This document shows positions 27,907-36,536 of a DNA stretch of 64,000 nucleotides, piece by piece. The notes below the pieces were generated by a model that saw nothing but the letters and a program-made list of their open reading frames with translations, was not told the origin of the DNA and did not search any database. Source of the stretch: Flectobacillus major DSM 103 (GTDB lineage: Bacteria > Bacteroidota > Bacteroidia > Cytophagales > Spirosomataceae); NCBI RefSeq assembly GCF_000427405.1, contig NZ_KE386491.1:5050947-5114946 (forward strand). Reading direction: 5' to 3'. The translations under genes were made by a program, and so were the position numbers. Within the stretch, counting starts at the first letter, position 1. Every line of letters begins with the position of its first letter.

Positions 27907-30900
27907 CTATTTGTCGGAATTCTGAACATTTGCTGTTGGGCATCCTCCGATTTGTGCTTTAAAGTCTTGAACACTAGAAAACCCATCCCGAAGTTCAATA
28001 TATTGGCTACCAGTAAATTGAATGTCGGTGTTTACAGTTGAAATACCTTTGTTTGAAACAACATTATTTCCTCTAAAAGTTTGCTTTTGGTTGTTTGGTA
28101 AAGCGGTAGTAAGCGAAACATTGGTATTATTCATCAAAATATTTTGAACACTCGAAACCGTTGAAGAACAGCCATCGGCTGATTCTCGGCAAATTGCCGT
28201 AAACGATAAAGCTTGTTGAGCTGTAACAATTCGGCCAGCACCTGCAAGGCCATCCGACCACGTCACTAAGCCTGAAGCACAATTGGTAGCTAACAACAAG
28301 ATGCTCTCGCCAGGACAAACCGTAATAGGATTTACTAATGGAGGGCGATCAGATATATAGATTTCGGTTGTATTATTGCTGATAAAATATTTTCCTTCTT
28401 TAATAATTAACCCAACTCTAATATCTTTCTTTTGTTCGTTTTCAATAGAAGTAGCCTGAGTAAGCGATACTGGAAATGCCACCAAAGTAGGGGCTGGAAT
28501 ATTACTAGTACCAATCGTAAATGACACTGGTATACGTGGGCTACTACAAGCACCCATTACGGTAGCAGTAACATAGTATTTGTAAACACCCGAAGCCGAA
28601 ACGGTAGGAATATACTCTCGTCCTTGTGCCAAAACTGTAGTAGTAGTTGAATCGGCAAACCAAGTAATAGTAGGTAGCTGACGAATACCCGTTTTGATGG
28701 TAATCGAAAAGCCCGAAACACAGAGAGGGTCTGCCCCCACAATATCAGCGGGAAGCAATGTCCAAGTACCTTGTGCATTTTGACCATTGAAAGTACTTAA
28801 CAACTGTTCGGGTTTGAACGAACCACTTCGAGGTTGATCGCCATTCCGAATGGCAGAGCTATCATCATCAAAAACGGTTGTTATCACGCCAGCATAGCCA
28901 CCGCCATATCGCCCAGAAGGTACAAGTGTAATAACAGTACCATTTGGAGAACGAAGCTTAAATTGAGCTTCGCTATTGAAAGGCGTGCCGCCACCGTGCG
29001 AAAGTCCACACGTATTTTGGTTTCCTTGGTCTTTCTTTTCCCAAGTAACAGATATGGTAATTTTACTAATAACAGTTCCATCAGTTACATTTACAGAAGG
29101 GTCATTTCCTGATTTTGCATTATCATCATAACCTATGGTAGGCCCATTGTAAGTAAATGTTCGGAGTAAATCTCCAACGGCAGAATCGCCTTCAGCAATT
29201 AATCCTTGTCCGGGGGCAATAGTTTGTCCAAAACAAATTCTTCTTGATGTTACACGTGGGGCTGGGGTACTGTAAGCTACAACATCTACATATATGTTAT
29301 TTGAGCTAACACTACAATTGCCTTTTGTACCAATAACCTTATAGCTGCCCGAGGTTCTAGTAACATACCTTGCCGAAGAGTTTACGATAGACGATGCCCC
29401 TTTGAACCACTGATAGCTCACACCTGTTGTAGATGATGTTACATTCAAAATCACTGAATCACCCGAACAAATGGTAGTTTGCGGCGAAATGGCAGCTAGA
29501 GTAACCGTAAAACTAGAAACATTGATCGACAAAGCAGCCGAGGTAATACTACCACACGAGCTTGTAGCCGTAAGTGTATAGCTACCAGTTTCTTTGGCTA
29601 CCAATCTACTAGCGTTTATCCCGATATTTTGTCCATTCTTTTTCCATTGATAGGTAACTCCCACAATATTAGGAACACTCAAAACCGTAGAATCGCCATT
29701 ACAAAAGCTTATTCCATTGCTTGATGTAATACTAATAGTACTAGGAAAAACATCAATAACTGTATAATTGGCCGCAAAAGAACAAGTACCTTTAGTACCT
29801 AATACTGAATAATTACCTTTAGACGTAGGATTGTAGGTAGCTTGTGTTGCTCCTGGAATATTAACATCATTTTTTTGCCATTGATAATTTACGCCTGTTG
29901 TTGTGGCACTAGCAGCTAGTTGTAAGCTTTGCCCAGAGCATATTATTTGGTTGCCAGTAGGTGAAATACTTACGGTAAAATTACCTTCGGGGCATTCAAT
30001 AGCTCTTTTGGCATTGATTCTACCTGCACCGAGCTTCCCTATTTTACTTGGGTTTTGAGCATCAATATTATCGGCCGAACTTTTCAAGCGAGCTTCTACT
30101 TGTGCAGGTGTTAGCAAGGGGTTGTTAGACCAAATGTAAGCTACCAAACTCGCTGTAAGAGGCGATGCCATAGATGTACCACTATAATACTCATAAGTAT
30201 CGAAAGGAATTGTACTATAAATACTACTTCCCGGTGCCGAAATATCTACCCATGAACCATAGTTTGAAAAGTAGCTTAGTTCTTCGGTACTGGTAGTACT
30301 GGCTACTGCAATAACATTATCATAAGCCGACGGGTAGTGTAGGCTTTCTACAGAGTCATTACCTGCCGCTGCTACAAGAATACAACCTCGGGCTGCGGCT
30401 TCGTTGATAACCTGCTGTTCGGTCAACGAATAGCCACCACCACCCCAAGACATATTGATAACTTTGGCACCATTGGCAGCAGCCCATGCAATACCCTCAT
30501 AACCGTAATAAATACCGTTATAGAATTGGTTATCGCCTGTCACTTTTACAGGCATTATCTTGATATGGTTAACTCCCAACGACGCAATTCCTTTGCTGTT
30601 GTTGGTGACAGCCCCCACAATCCCCGCAACGTGTGTACCATGACTAAAATTGGTATTAATAGGATTGGTGTTATCATCATTGTCGGCGATGTCTCGGCCT
30701 TGTACCATATTGTCAGCTAGGTCGATATGGTTGGTCTGAATAGCATTGTCTACTACAGCTACAACAATATCTACACCACCTCTCGACAAATCCCATGCCT
30801 CATAAGCCTTAATAGTATTTAAGTGCCACTGAGAGCTATTAAGAGGGTCGTTGGGAGTATAAATTATTTGATTGTAGGAAACTTTTTCGCAATATTCTAC

Positions 30901-31251
30901 ATCCGATGATTTAGCAATTTCTTGCATATAGCTATTGAGCTGAGTAGGATCACCGATTTTTATTCGATATACATTCTGTAAGCTTGATGTCCTATTGTAG
31001 TAAAAAGGCCTTATTGCTTCGATATTGACATTATTTGTAACAATCTTACTAAGAAAAGGTAGTTCAGAGGCAACATTTACCGCAGAACTGGTGGCATTTT
31101 GAACAAATTTGGCACTGGTGGATTTAATTTTGACATAGACCTCTCCGTCAAGATACTTAGGATTCACTTTCTGGCCGATAGATGTTTGTAACTGTAAAAA
31201 AAACATTAGTACAAAACAGAAAGAAATTCTAGGATGTAAAAGTTTAGACAT
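27907..31251 (-). CDS. Secreted subtilisin-like (S8) serine protease with Ig-like, P and coat-hanger domains
   Basis: A 1114-residue exported protease with signal peptide ending near SIGQ (residue 27) and a propeptide-like region to about 135. The catalytic triad is Asp168 (VAVVDNA), His204 (SHGTHVAG) and Ser360 (GTSMASP), with Asn298 in AAAGND for the oxyanion hole. Residues about 425-660 contain three Ig-like repeats (each with a YQWKKNG/YQWFKG core). About 675-850 resembles a proprotein-convertase P domain (FTYNGPTIGYDDN, SGFSITIKTG). The C terminus (FTGSQYIELRDGFSSVQDFK) matches the 3-coathanger stack domain. No classical type A or B sorting signal is visible at the very end, so export beyond the periplasm is uncertain. 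Confidence 0.9.
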   Translation of the reverse strand: MSKLLHPRISFCFVLMFFLQLQTSIGQKVNPKYLDGEVYVKIKSTSAKFVQNATSSAVNVASELPFLSKIVTNNVNIEAIRPFYYNRTSSLQNVYRIKIGDPTQLNSYMQEIAKSSDVEYCEKVSYNQIIYTPNDPLNSSQWHLNTIKAYEAWDLSRGGVDIVVAVVDNAIQTNHIDLADNMVQGRDIADNDDNTNPINTNFSHGTHVAGIVGAVTNNSKGIASLGVNHIKIMPVKVTGDNQFYNGIYYGYEGIAWAAANGAKVINMSWGGGGYSLTEQQVINEAAARGCILVAAAGNDSVESLHYPSAYDNVIAVASTTSTEELSYFSNYGSWVDISAPGSSIYSTIPFDTYEYYSGTSMASPLTASLVAYIWSNNPLLTPAQVEARLKSSADNIDAQNPSKIGKLGAGRINAKRAIECPEGNFTVSISPTGNQIICSGQSLQLAASATTTGVNYQWQKNDVNIPGATQATYNPTSKGNYSVLGTKGTCSFAANYTVIDVFPSTISITSSNGISFCNGDSTVLSVPNIVGVTYQWKKNGQNIGINASRLVAKETGSYTLTATSSCGSITSAALSINVSSFTVTLAAISPQTTICSGDSVILNVTSSTTGVSYQWFKGASSIVNSSARYVTRTSGSYKVIGTKGNCSVSSNNIYVDVVAYSTPAPRVTSRRICFGQTIAPGQGLIAEGDSAVGDLLRTFTYNGPTIGYDDNAKSGNDPSVNVTDGTVISKITISVTWEKKDQGNQNTCGLSHGGGTPFNSEAQFKLRSPNGTVITLVPSGRYGGGYAGVITTVFDDDSSAIRNGDQPRSGSFKPEQLLSTFNGQNAQGTWTLLPADIVGADPLCVSGFSITIKTGIRQLPTITWFADSTTTTVLAQGREYIPTVSASGVYKYYVTATVMGACSSPRIPVSFTIGTSNIPAPTLVAFPVSLTQATSIENEQKKDIRVGLIIKEGKYFISNNTTEIYISDRPPLVNPITVCPGESILLLATNCASGLVTWSDGLAGAGRIVTAQQALSFTAICRESADGCSSTVSSVQNILMNNTNVSLTTALPNNQKQTFRGNNVVSNKGISTVNTDIQFTGSQYIELRDGFSSVQDFKAQIGGCPTANVQNSDK

Positions 31252-31311
31252 GCTGGAAGTATGATTATTTTAGATGAGGATATAAAGCTAAAATTTATGT
31301 TGTTGTAAAAC

Positions 31312-31340
31312 AAATTGTCTGGATAATTTCCAGACAATTT
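31312..31340 (-). terminator. Terminator overlapping the stop of the MFS gene
   Basis: AAATTGTCTGG (31312-31322) and CCAGACAATTT (31330-31340) form a perfect 11-bp stem with a 7-base loop. The arm reaches into the stop codon of the minus-strand MFS gene (31339-31341) and is followed on that strand by TTGTTTTAC. Confidence 0.8.
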
Positions 31341-32583
31341 ATTCTTCTAAAAAGTCTAAATCTTTTCCATGAGTTTCAGGAATAGTAAGGATTGAGTAGA
31401 ATGCCAAGATAAAGCAAATAAAACCAACTACCGAGGCTGCATTAAACACATCGAGCGAAGGCTTGAGGCTAGTGTACAATGAAGTCATCCCTATTACCGT
31501 ACCACGTACCATATTAGGAATAGTGGTTGCCGCTGTAGCACGCAAATTCGTACCAAATTGCTCTGCCCCAATAGTGACAAACATAGCCCAATAACCCACC
31601 GAAAAGCCCGATAAAATACAAACGGTATATAGGCCCGAAGCAGTTTGGATACCAGCATACAAAAATACAAGACTACAAATAAGGGTTAGTACCAACAAAA
31701 TAGTAACGGCTTTTTTCCTAGAATGTAGCCATTGTGAAATAAATCCACTCGAAAGGTCGCCAACCGCCAAACCAATATAACAAAACATAATAGCTTTGCC
31801 AGGTTTAATTTCTTCAGGAATACCTAATTTTTCACCAAATTCGTTGGCAAATGTGGCCAAAATACCAATCACAAACCATGTTGGCATACCAATGGCAATA
31901 CATTTCAAATACCTAGAAAGTCGTTCAGCATTGGTAAATAGGGCAAAAAAGTTACCTTTTTCAACACCTGTTTTGTGCTTGATATTCTCAAACATACCCG
32001 ACTCAAATACGCTGATTCTTAATAATAAAAGCACAAAGCCTAACCCCCCACCTACAAAGTAGGCATATCGCCAGCTTCCAAAAAGCTCGACAGTAAAATA
32101 AGCAACTACTGCTCCAAAAAGACCAATACCTGCAACCAACGACGAACCTACAGCACGGAGTTCTTTAGGCAATACCTCCGACACAAGCGTAATACCAGCA
32201 CCCAATTCGCCAGCCAAACCAACGCCAGCAATAAAGCGTAAAATAGCATAAGTGGTAGTGTCTTGTACAAATCCACAACCAATATTGGCAATCGAATAGG
32301 TTAATATAGAGCCAAATAAAACAGATAAACGTCCTTTTTTGTCACCTAAAACACCCCAAAGAATACCTCCAAGCAGTAGGCCTCCCATTTGCCAGTTCAG
32401 AATGTCTTTGCCAATGACACCAATCTGTTCTTTTGAAAGCCCTAAATCTTGTAAACTGGGTACTCGAACAATACCAAATAATAATAAATCATAAATATCA
32501 ACAAAGTACCCCAATGCCGCTACAATGACAGGAATACTAAAAAGATGTTGGAGGGTGGTTTTAGAAGAAAGATCTTTGTTCAT
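31339..32583 (-). CDS. Major facilitator superfamily transporter
   Basis: A 414-residue inner-membrane protein with about 12 hydrophobic segments. The MFS signature is GGILWGVLGDKKGRLSVLFG between helices 2 and 3, with RFIAGVGLAGELGAG in helix 4 and a mid-loop KHKTGVEKGN. It most resembles the metabolite:H+ symporter/sugar porter side of the superfamily, but the substrate is not deducible. The gene upstream (32603) lies 19 bp away and is probably cotranscribed. Confidence 0.85.
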   Translation of the reverse strand: MNKDLSSKTTLQHLFSIPVIVAALGYFVDIYDLLLFGIVRVPSLQDLGLSKEQIGVIGKDILNWQMGGLLLGGILWGVLGDKKGRLSVLFGSILTYSIANIGCGFVQDTTTYAILRFIAGVGLAGELGAGITLVSEVLPKELRAVGSSLVAGIGLFGAVVAYFTVELFGSWRYAYFVGGGLGFVLLLLRISVFESGMFENIKHKTGVEKGNFFALFTNAERLSRYLKCIAIGMPTWFVIGILATFANEFGEKLGIPEEIKPGKAIMFCYIGLAVGDLSSGFISQWLHSRKKAVTILLVLTLICSLVFLYAGIQTASGLYTVCILSGFSVGYWAMFVTIGAEQFGTNLRATAATTIPNMVRGTVIGMTSLYTSLKPSLDVFNAASVVGFICFILAFYSILTIPETHGKDLDFLEE

Positions 32584-32602
32584 AGTGAGGTATTGTTAAG
32601 GG

Positions 32603-33127
32603 TTACATAAATTGGTTACGAGCTTCATTTTTAATCAATAACAAGGCTGTTTCGGTAGCATTAATTTGAGATTGAATGAGTATTTCAAAAACTTTTTTGG
32701 AAAGCTCAATCGACGAAGCTTGCCCATCAAGCTCACGAGCAGCAAGGTTGATTAATGAAATGGTTTCGTTAATAGCATTTTTTACAGTAAGCCATGCTTC
32801 GTCGCTCATGTACACTTGTTGTGAAAAGTTATGAGCAAATTCGGCTCGAATTTCGCTAATAAGTAATTGTTGAAAACTAACCACATTCAGGCTGGTGTCG
32901 GAAAGGCGTACCAATAAATGGCTAGGATTGACACGCTCAAGCAGCAAACAAATACGCTCGTATGCTTCAAGGCGTATTGGTATTACAGTTTTGTCTAATT
33001 GTAGTTTGGTATCGAGGGCTTTTTGGTCAAAATCTTTTTTGATAAAAGAGCTAATAGTGAGATACATAGCCCCAAGAACAAGGCTGGCAGGTATTAATAC
33101 TTTTACTAAATCGGCAACTATTTCCAT
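32603..33127 (-). CDS. Single-pass membrane protein, uncharacterised Bacteroidota family
   Basis: A 174-residue protein with one N-terminal transmembrane helix (about 4-24, VADLVKVLIPASLVLGAMYL), followed by an all-alpha cytoplasmic region. Conserved-looking features are the RLEAYERICLLLERVNP segment and the FAHNFSQQVYMSDEAW stretch. I recall similar proteins as a Bacteroidota family (possibly DUF7935) with no known function. It precedes the MFS transporter gene by 19 bp, which suggests one transcript. Confidence 0.7.
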   Translation of the reverse strand: MEIVADLVKVLIPASLVLGAMYLTISSFIKKDFDQKALDTKLQLDKTVIPIRLEAYERICLLLERVNPSHLLVRLSDTSLNVVSFQQLLISEIRAEFAHNFSQQVYMSDEAWLTVKNAINETISLINLAARELDGQASSIELSKKVFEILIQSQINATETALLLIKNEARNQFM

Positions 33128-33275
33128 AAAGTTGGGGTTTAATTAAATAATTCTCTCCAATCAGAACGATATTGCGAAAATATCAGGCACAAAATATACG
33201 CTTACCATGTAATTTGTATTCATTTGTGGAAAATCTTTCAAAAATAGCTATTTTCGCCCTGAACTGTATAAGTTT

Positions 33276-33566
33276 ATGAATAGTACAAAAATAATTCCAA
33301 TTACTATTACCCAAAACGCCAAGCAAGAAATTCAAAAAGCGTTAGAAATCAAAGGGATTCCTGCAGACTATTTTTTAAGGGTTGGCCTTCGTGGAAGTGC
33401 TTGTAGTGCTACCTACATTATTGGGTTCGATAAAAAAGAAGAACACGACGAACTTTATGAAATAGATGGAATTTCGCTCATTATCAATAAGCACCACCTG
33501 ATGTACCTGATAGGTGTACAGTTAGATTTTGAAGAAGAGGGTAATGGATTCACTTTTATTAAATAA
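33276..33566 (+). CDS. IscA/HesB-like protein lacking the C-terminal cysteines
   Basis: A 96-residue A-type Fe-S-carrier-like protein. The beginning (ITITQNAKQEIQKAL) and LRVGLRGSACSATYIIGFD align with IscA, including one cysteine (Cys43). The usual C-terminal CGCGxSF motif is replaced by GNGFTF (90-95), so two of three cluster ligands are absent. It may be a structural homologue with another role, or bind iron differently. Its stop is 42 bp before the Ppx/GppA gene, so the two may be cotranscribed. Confidence 0.85.
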   Translation: MNSTKIIPITITQNAKQEIQKALEIKGIPADYFLRVGLRGSACSATYIIGFDKKEEHDELYEIDGISLIINKHHLMYLIGVQLDFEEEGNGFTFIK

Positions 33567-33608
33567 GCCAGATTGTGGAACAACATACACAGTCGAAATA
33601 ATGAACAC

Positions 33609-34502
33609 ATGAAAATTGCTGCCATTGACATCGGCTCTAATGCCGCCAGAATGCAAATATCGAGGGTTCTCGAAAATGATGGTAAAATAAGTTTTAAAAA
33701 GGTAGAATACGTACGGTTTGCATTAAGACTTGGTCATGACGTTTTTAATGACGGAGAAATTAGCCCAGAATCGGAAGTAAGAATCTTTAAATTACTCAAT
33801 GCCTATAAACTATTGATGGATTTGCACGAAGTAAAAGATTATTTGATCTGTGCAACTTCTGCCATGCGCGAGGCAGGCAATGCCAATGCTATAGTAACAC
33901 GTATCCAAAATATTTTGGATATGAAAATTCATATTATCGACGGCTCAAAGGAAGCCGAGCTTATCAACGATGTGGTGGTGCAGGCTCTCGATGATAGCAA
34001 TTATTTGCATATCGACGTAGGGGGAGGCTCTACCGAGCTTAATATTTATTCGGGGCGTAAAAAAGTGGCTTCTCGTTCGTTCAAAATCGGTTCTGTACGT
34101 TTGTTGGAACACAAAGAAAGAGAAGGCGACTGGGAGAAAATGAAGAAATGGATAGAAATGCATATCGATCCCGAAAAATCAGAAATTACAGCCGTAGGTA
34201 CTGGTGGAAACATCAATAAGCTGTTTAACTTATCGGTTAATCATGAAAAAGATACTTCTATCTCTATCAAAGAACTTACTCGTCTGAAAGATTATGTAGC
34301 AGGGTTTACTTACGAAGAACGTATCAATAAACTACGCCTCAATGCCGACCGTGCCGACGTAATTGTGCCTGCGGCCGAAATCTACCTGAATGCCATGAAA
34401 TGGGCTGGTGCCAAGTATATCTTAGTACCCGACCTTGGGCTTAAAGATGGGATTATCAAGATGGTGTACGAAAAAATTCAAAATCGTAAAAAAGGGGCTT
34501 AA
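33609..34502 (+). CDS. Ppx/GppA-type phosphatase
   Basis: A 297-residue member of the ASKHA superfamily, covering exopolyphosphatases and guanosine pentaphosphatases. Motifs are AAIDIGSNAARMQI at the start (phosphate 1 loop), TSAMREAGNA and DVGGGSTELNI (phosphate 2 loop), and GTGGNINKL. It would hydrolyse polyphosphate or pppGpp in the cytoplasm. The protein is about 300 residues, so it has only the catalytic part and lacks the C-terminal HD-like domain of the long Ppx form. The ATG at 33609 places the conserved MKIAAIDIGSN first; upstream residues from 33573 are not family-like. Confidence 0.9.
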   Translation: MKIAAIDIGSNAARMQISRVLENDGKISFKKVEYVRFALRLGHDVFNDGEISPESEVRIFKLLNAYKLLMDLHEVKDYLICATSAMREAGNANAIVTRIQNILDMKIHIIDGSKEAELINDVVVQALDDSNYLHIDVGGGSTELNIYSGRKKVASRSFKIGSVRLLEHKEREGDWEKMKKWIEMHIDPEKSEITAVGTGGNINKLFNLSVNHEKDTSISIKELTRLKDYVAGFTYEERINKLRLNADRADVIVPAAEIYLNAMKWAGAKYILVPDLGLKDGIIKMVYEKIQNRKKGA

Positions 34503-34516
34503 ATACCCCTTTTTTT
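34488..34516. terminator. Bidirectional terminator overlapping two stop codons
   Basis: An A-run plus GGGG (34488-34497) pairs with CCCC plus a T-run (34506-34516). It overlaps the stop of ppx (34500-34502) and touches the stop of the convergent epimerase gene (34515-34517). Confidence 0.85.
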
Positions 34517-35456
34517 ATGATAAATAAACCCCACATCGAACCGAATAAGTATTTTGAGGAGCTATAACACGTAAGTTTTCAGTAGAGTTTAGGGCGTTGG
34601 TTGGGGCAGTCATAGGCTCAATAGCAATACTGTTGCCTGTATCGGGCGTATACACAACTGTATAATTAAACTGCTGTTGGGCTGCCTCTTGCCAAACATG
34701 AATATTTAACGCTTGTTTTTTAGAAGAAAGAACCGCTTCTACAATTGGGTGTTGCTCTACTGCAAATACGGCATCAATCGTTTGTCCATCTAAATCAAAG
34801 CCATTTTTATAGCTTTTTTCTAGTCTATCTACAGGACACATCTGAGCATCGAGGAGGTACTCATGCGTAGAGAGAAATTTTACCTGCCAGTCATTTTTAG
34901 TTTCACCCTCAATACTAAAATAAGGATGCCAGCCCAAGCTAATCGGCAAATTGCTATCGCCAATATTGGTAATCTGATAATGGAGTTCTAAGCCTTTCGA
35001 CGAAAGAGTATGTTGGATATTGAGCTGAAAAGGAAAAGGATACCCAACATAGCCTCCTTTGTACACATACTGAATGGTTAAGCTTGCTTTTTGGGCATCG
35101 GTATTTGTTTCTATTACTTGAAAAGCAGAAAAATACACAAAGCCATGAAGAGCATTTTGTAATAATACTTCATTCAGTGGTAATTGATATTCTTTTCCTT
35201 CAAACGAATATTTGCCACTTTTTACCCGATTAGCCCAAGGAAAAAGATGGGTAGATGGGTACGACAGTAGGCTTGCCAAAAGTTCTTCTTGGGTATTTCC
35301 ACAATTAATCACCTTATGAACACCAGTGGTATTGTGAAGGCTTAATTGATGAATGATACCTCCTAACTCGGGTAGGATTTGTACTTTTTCGTTAGTCAAA
35401 GGGTTTTCGAGAACATACTCTTTAAAACGGCCGAAGGTTTGTTGCGTAATTTTCAT
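34515..35456 (-). CDS. Aldose 1-epimerase family protein
   Basis: A 313-residue protein with the galactose-mutarotase fold. The active-site region ISLGWHPYFSIEG contains a candidate catalytic His, with FPWANRVKSGKYSFEGKEY near residue 75 (an Arg contact) and a late IAIEPMTAPTNALN (catalytic Glu). It interconverts alpha and beta anomers of hexoses. The next gene upstream, TIGR02757, lies 41 bp away on the same strand. Confidence 0.88.
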   Translation of the reverse strand: MKITQQTFGRFKEYVLENPLTNEKVQILPELGGIIHQLSLHNTTGVHKVINCGNTQEELLASLLSYPSTHLFPWANRVKSGKYSFEGKEYQLPLNEVLLQNALHGFVYFSAFQVIETNTDAQKASLTIQYVYKGGYVGYPFPFQLNIQHTLSSKGLELHYQITNIGDSNLPISLGWHPYFSIEGETKNDWQVKFLSTHEYLLDAQMCPVDRLEKSYKNGFDLDGQTIDAVFAVEQHPIVEAVLSSKKQALNIHVWQEAAQQQFNYTVVYTPDTGNSIAIEPMTAPTNALNSTENLRVIAPQNTYSVRCGVYLS

Positions 35457-35497
35457 GATAGTTTTATATAGTAATTGAGTATTTTCTGCCGAATCAC

Positions 35498-36268
35498 TTA
35501 CATTTCTTTTTCAACACCTAGGCCAAACAACGCAAAATCGTATTTTACAGGATCTGTTGGGTCTAGTGATTTTAGGTTTTCGGTCAATTCCAGAGCTGTA
35601 AGCCAATCGGTTTTTGGGCGTTGAATCAAGCCAAGCTTACGAGCTACTCGGTCGACATGTACGTCGCAAGGACAAACCAACTGGGAAGGTTTGATTTGTT
35701 GCCAAATACCAAAGTCTACGCCCATGGTATCCTGGCGAACCATCCATCTCAAAAACATATTAATGCGTTTACATGACGATTTTCGTGCAGGCGTTGCAAT
35801 ATGCTTTTGGGTGCGTTGGGGGTAGTCGTCCAAGCTAAAAAAAAGCTGATGAAAGCCCAAAAGAGCTTTTTCGATATTAGTATCGTTAGGTTGCAAAAAT
35901 CTACTAAAAGCCGATTCTAGCGAATCGTTACTTAGGTAAAAGTTTTTGAACCATTCTATAAAATAGAGGGTATCAGTAGCGTTGAAAGTACGATGCTTAA
36001 AAGCCAAGAAACGTTTTAAATCGGAAGATTGGTGTTGAGTAATAAACTGATAAGGAGCTCCATCCATCAATAATACCAATTCATTGCATTTATTGATAAT
36101 GGTTTTGCGTTGTCCCCATGCCAGAATTGAAGCCCAAAAGCCCATTATTTCAATATCTTGTTTAAGGGAAAACCTGTGAGGAATACAGATAGGGTCGTTT
36201 GGAATAAAGTTGGGTCTATTAAACTCATGGAACTTTTCGTCCAGAAGTTGGGCAACGTAAGAATTCAT
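35498..36268 (-). CDS. TIGR02757 family protein (DUF2400)
   Basis: A 256-residue protein of the TIGR02757 family found mainly in Bacteroidota. It has a helical core with IMGFWASILAWGQRKTIINK near the start, CKRINMFLRWMVRQDTMGVD in the middle and VCPCDVHVDRVARKLGLI, a segment that resembles helix-hairpin-helix DNA glycosylases (the family is placed near EndoIII-like folds). No Fe-S cysteine cluster is seen at the C terminus. A role in DNA repair is inferred from fold similarity only. The ATG at 36268 is chosen; a TTG 39 bp upstream would add a non-conserved tail. Confidence 0.85.
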   Translation of the reverse strand: MNSYVAQLLDEKFHEFNRPNFIPNDPICIPHRFSLKQDIEIMGFWASILAWGQRKTIINKCNELVLLMDGAPYQFITQHQSSDLKRFLAFKHRTFNATDTLYFIEWFKNFYLSNDSLESAFSRFLQPNDTNIEKALLGFHQLFFSLDDYPQRTQKHIATPARKSSCKRINMFLRWMVRQDTMGVDFGIWQQIKPSQLVCPCDVHVDRVARKLGLIQRPKTDWLTALELTENLKSLDPTDPVKYDFALFGLGVEKEM

Positions 36269-36319
36269 CGGGTGTGGTTTCACTTGAAAAATACACAAAC
36301 TAGGCAACAGCCCATGGTA

Positions 36320-36490
36320 TCATTTCTTAATTTTAGAAGCAAAAAAAGCAATTACTTTGGAAGGGATAGAAAATATCCAAACCAAAACGGTATAAAGAAA
36401 TGCAAATGTTGCAATAGCAGGAAAAGCTAAAGTATAAAGGATATTAAAGATTATCCCACCAGTAGTCAAAGGACGTTTTTCTTTTGGCAT
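36320..36490 (-). CDS. 56-residue membrane protein
   Basis: A short gene found by hand translation of the minus strand: MPKEKRPLTTGG, then two closely spaced hydrophobic stretches (IIFNILYTLAFPAIATFAFL, followed by YTVLVWIFSIPSKVIAFF) and a basic tail ASKIKK. The positive N and C termini with about 38 hydrophobic residues between suggest a helical hairpin or one long membrane helix. It lies between the LysM gene (terminator at 36503-36534) and the TIGR02757 gene, 51 bp before the latter, and has the neighbours' codon style. No family recognised. Confidence 0.6.
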   Translation of the reverse strand: MPKEKRPLTTGGIIFNILYTLAFPAIATFAFLYTVLVWIFSIPSKVIAFFASKIKK

Positions 36491-36502
36491 AATTTGGGGT
36501 AA

Positions 36503-36534
36503 TACAAGGGGATATAGGGTAATATCCCCTTGTA
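36503..36534 (-). terminator. Terminator of the LysM gene
   Basis: TACAAGGGGATAT (36503-36515) and ATATCCCCTTGTA (36522-36534) form a perfect 13-bp stem with a 6-base loop directly after the stop of the minus-strand LysM gene. Confidence 0.8.
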
Positions 36535-36536
36535 CT

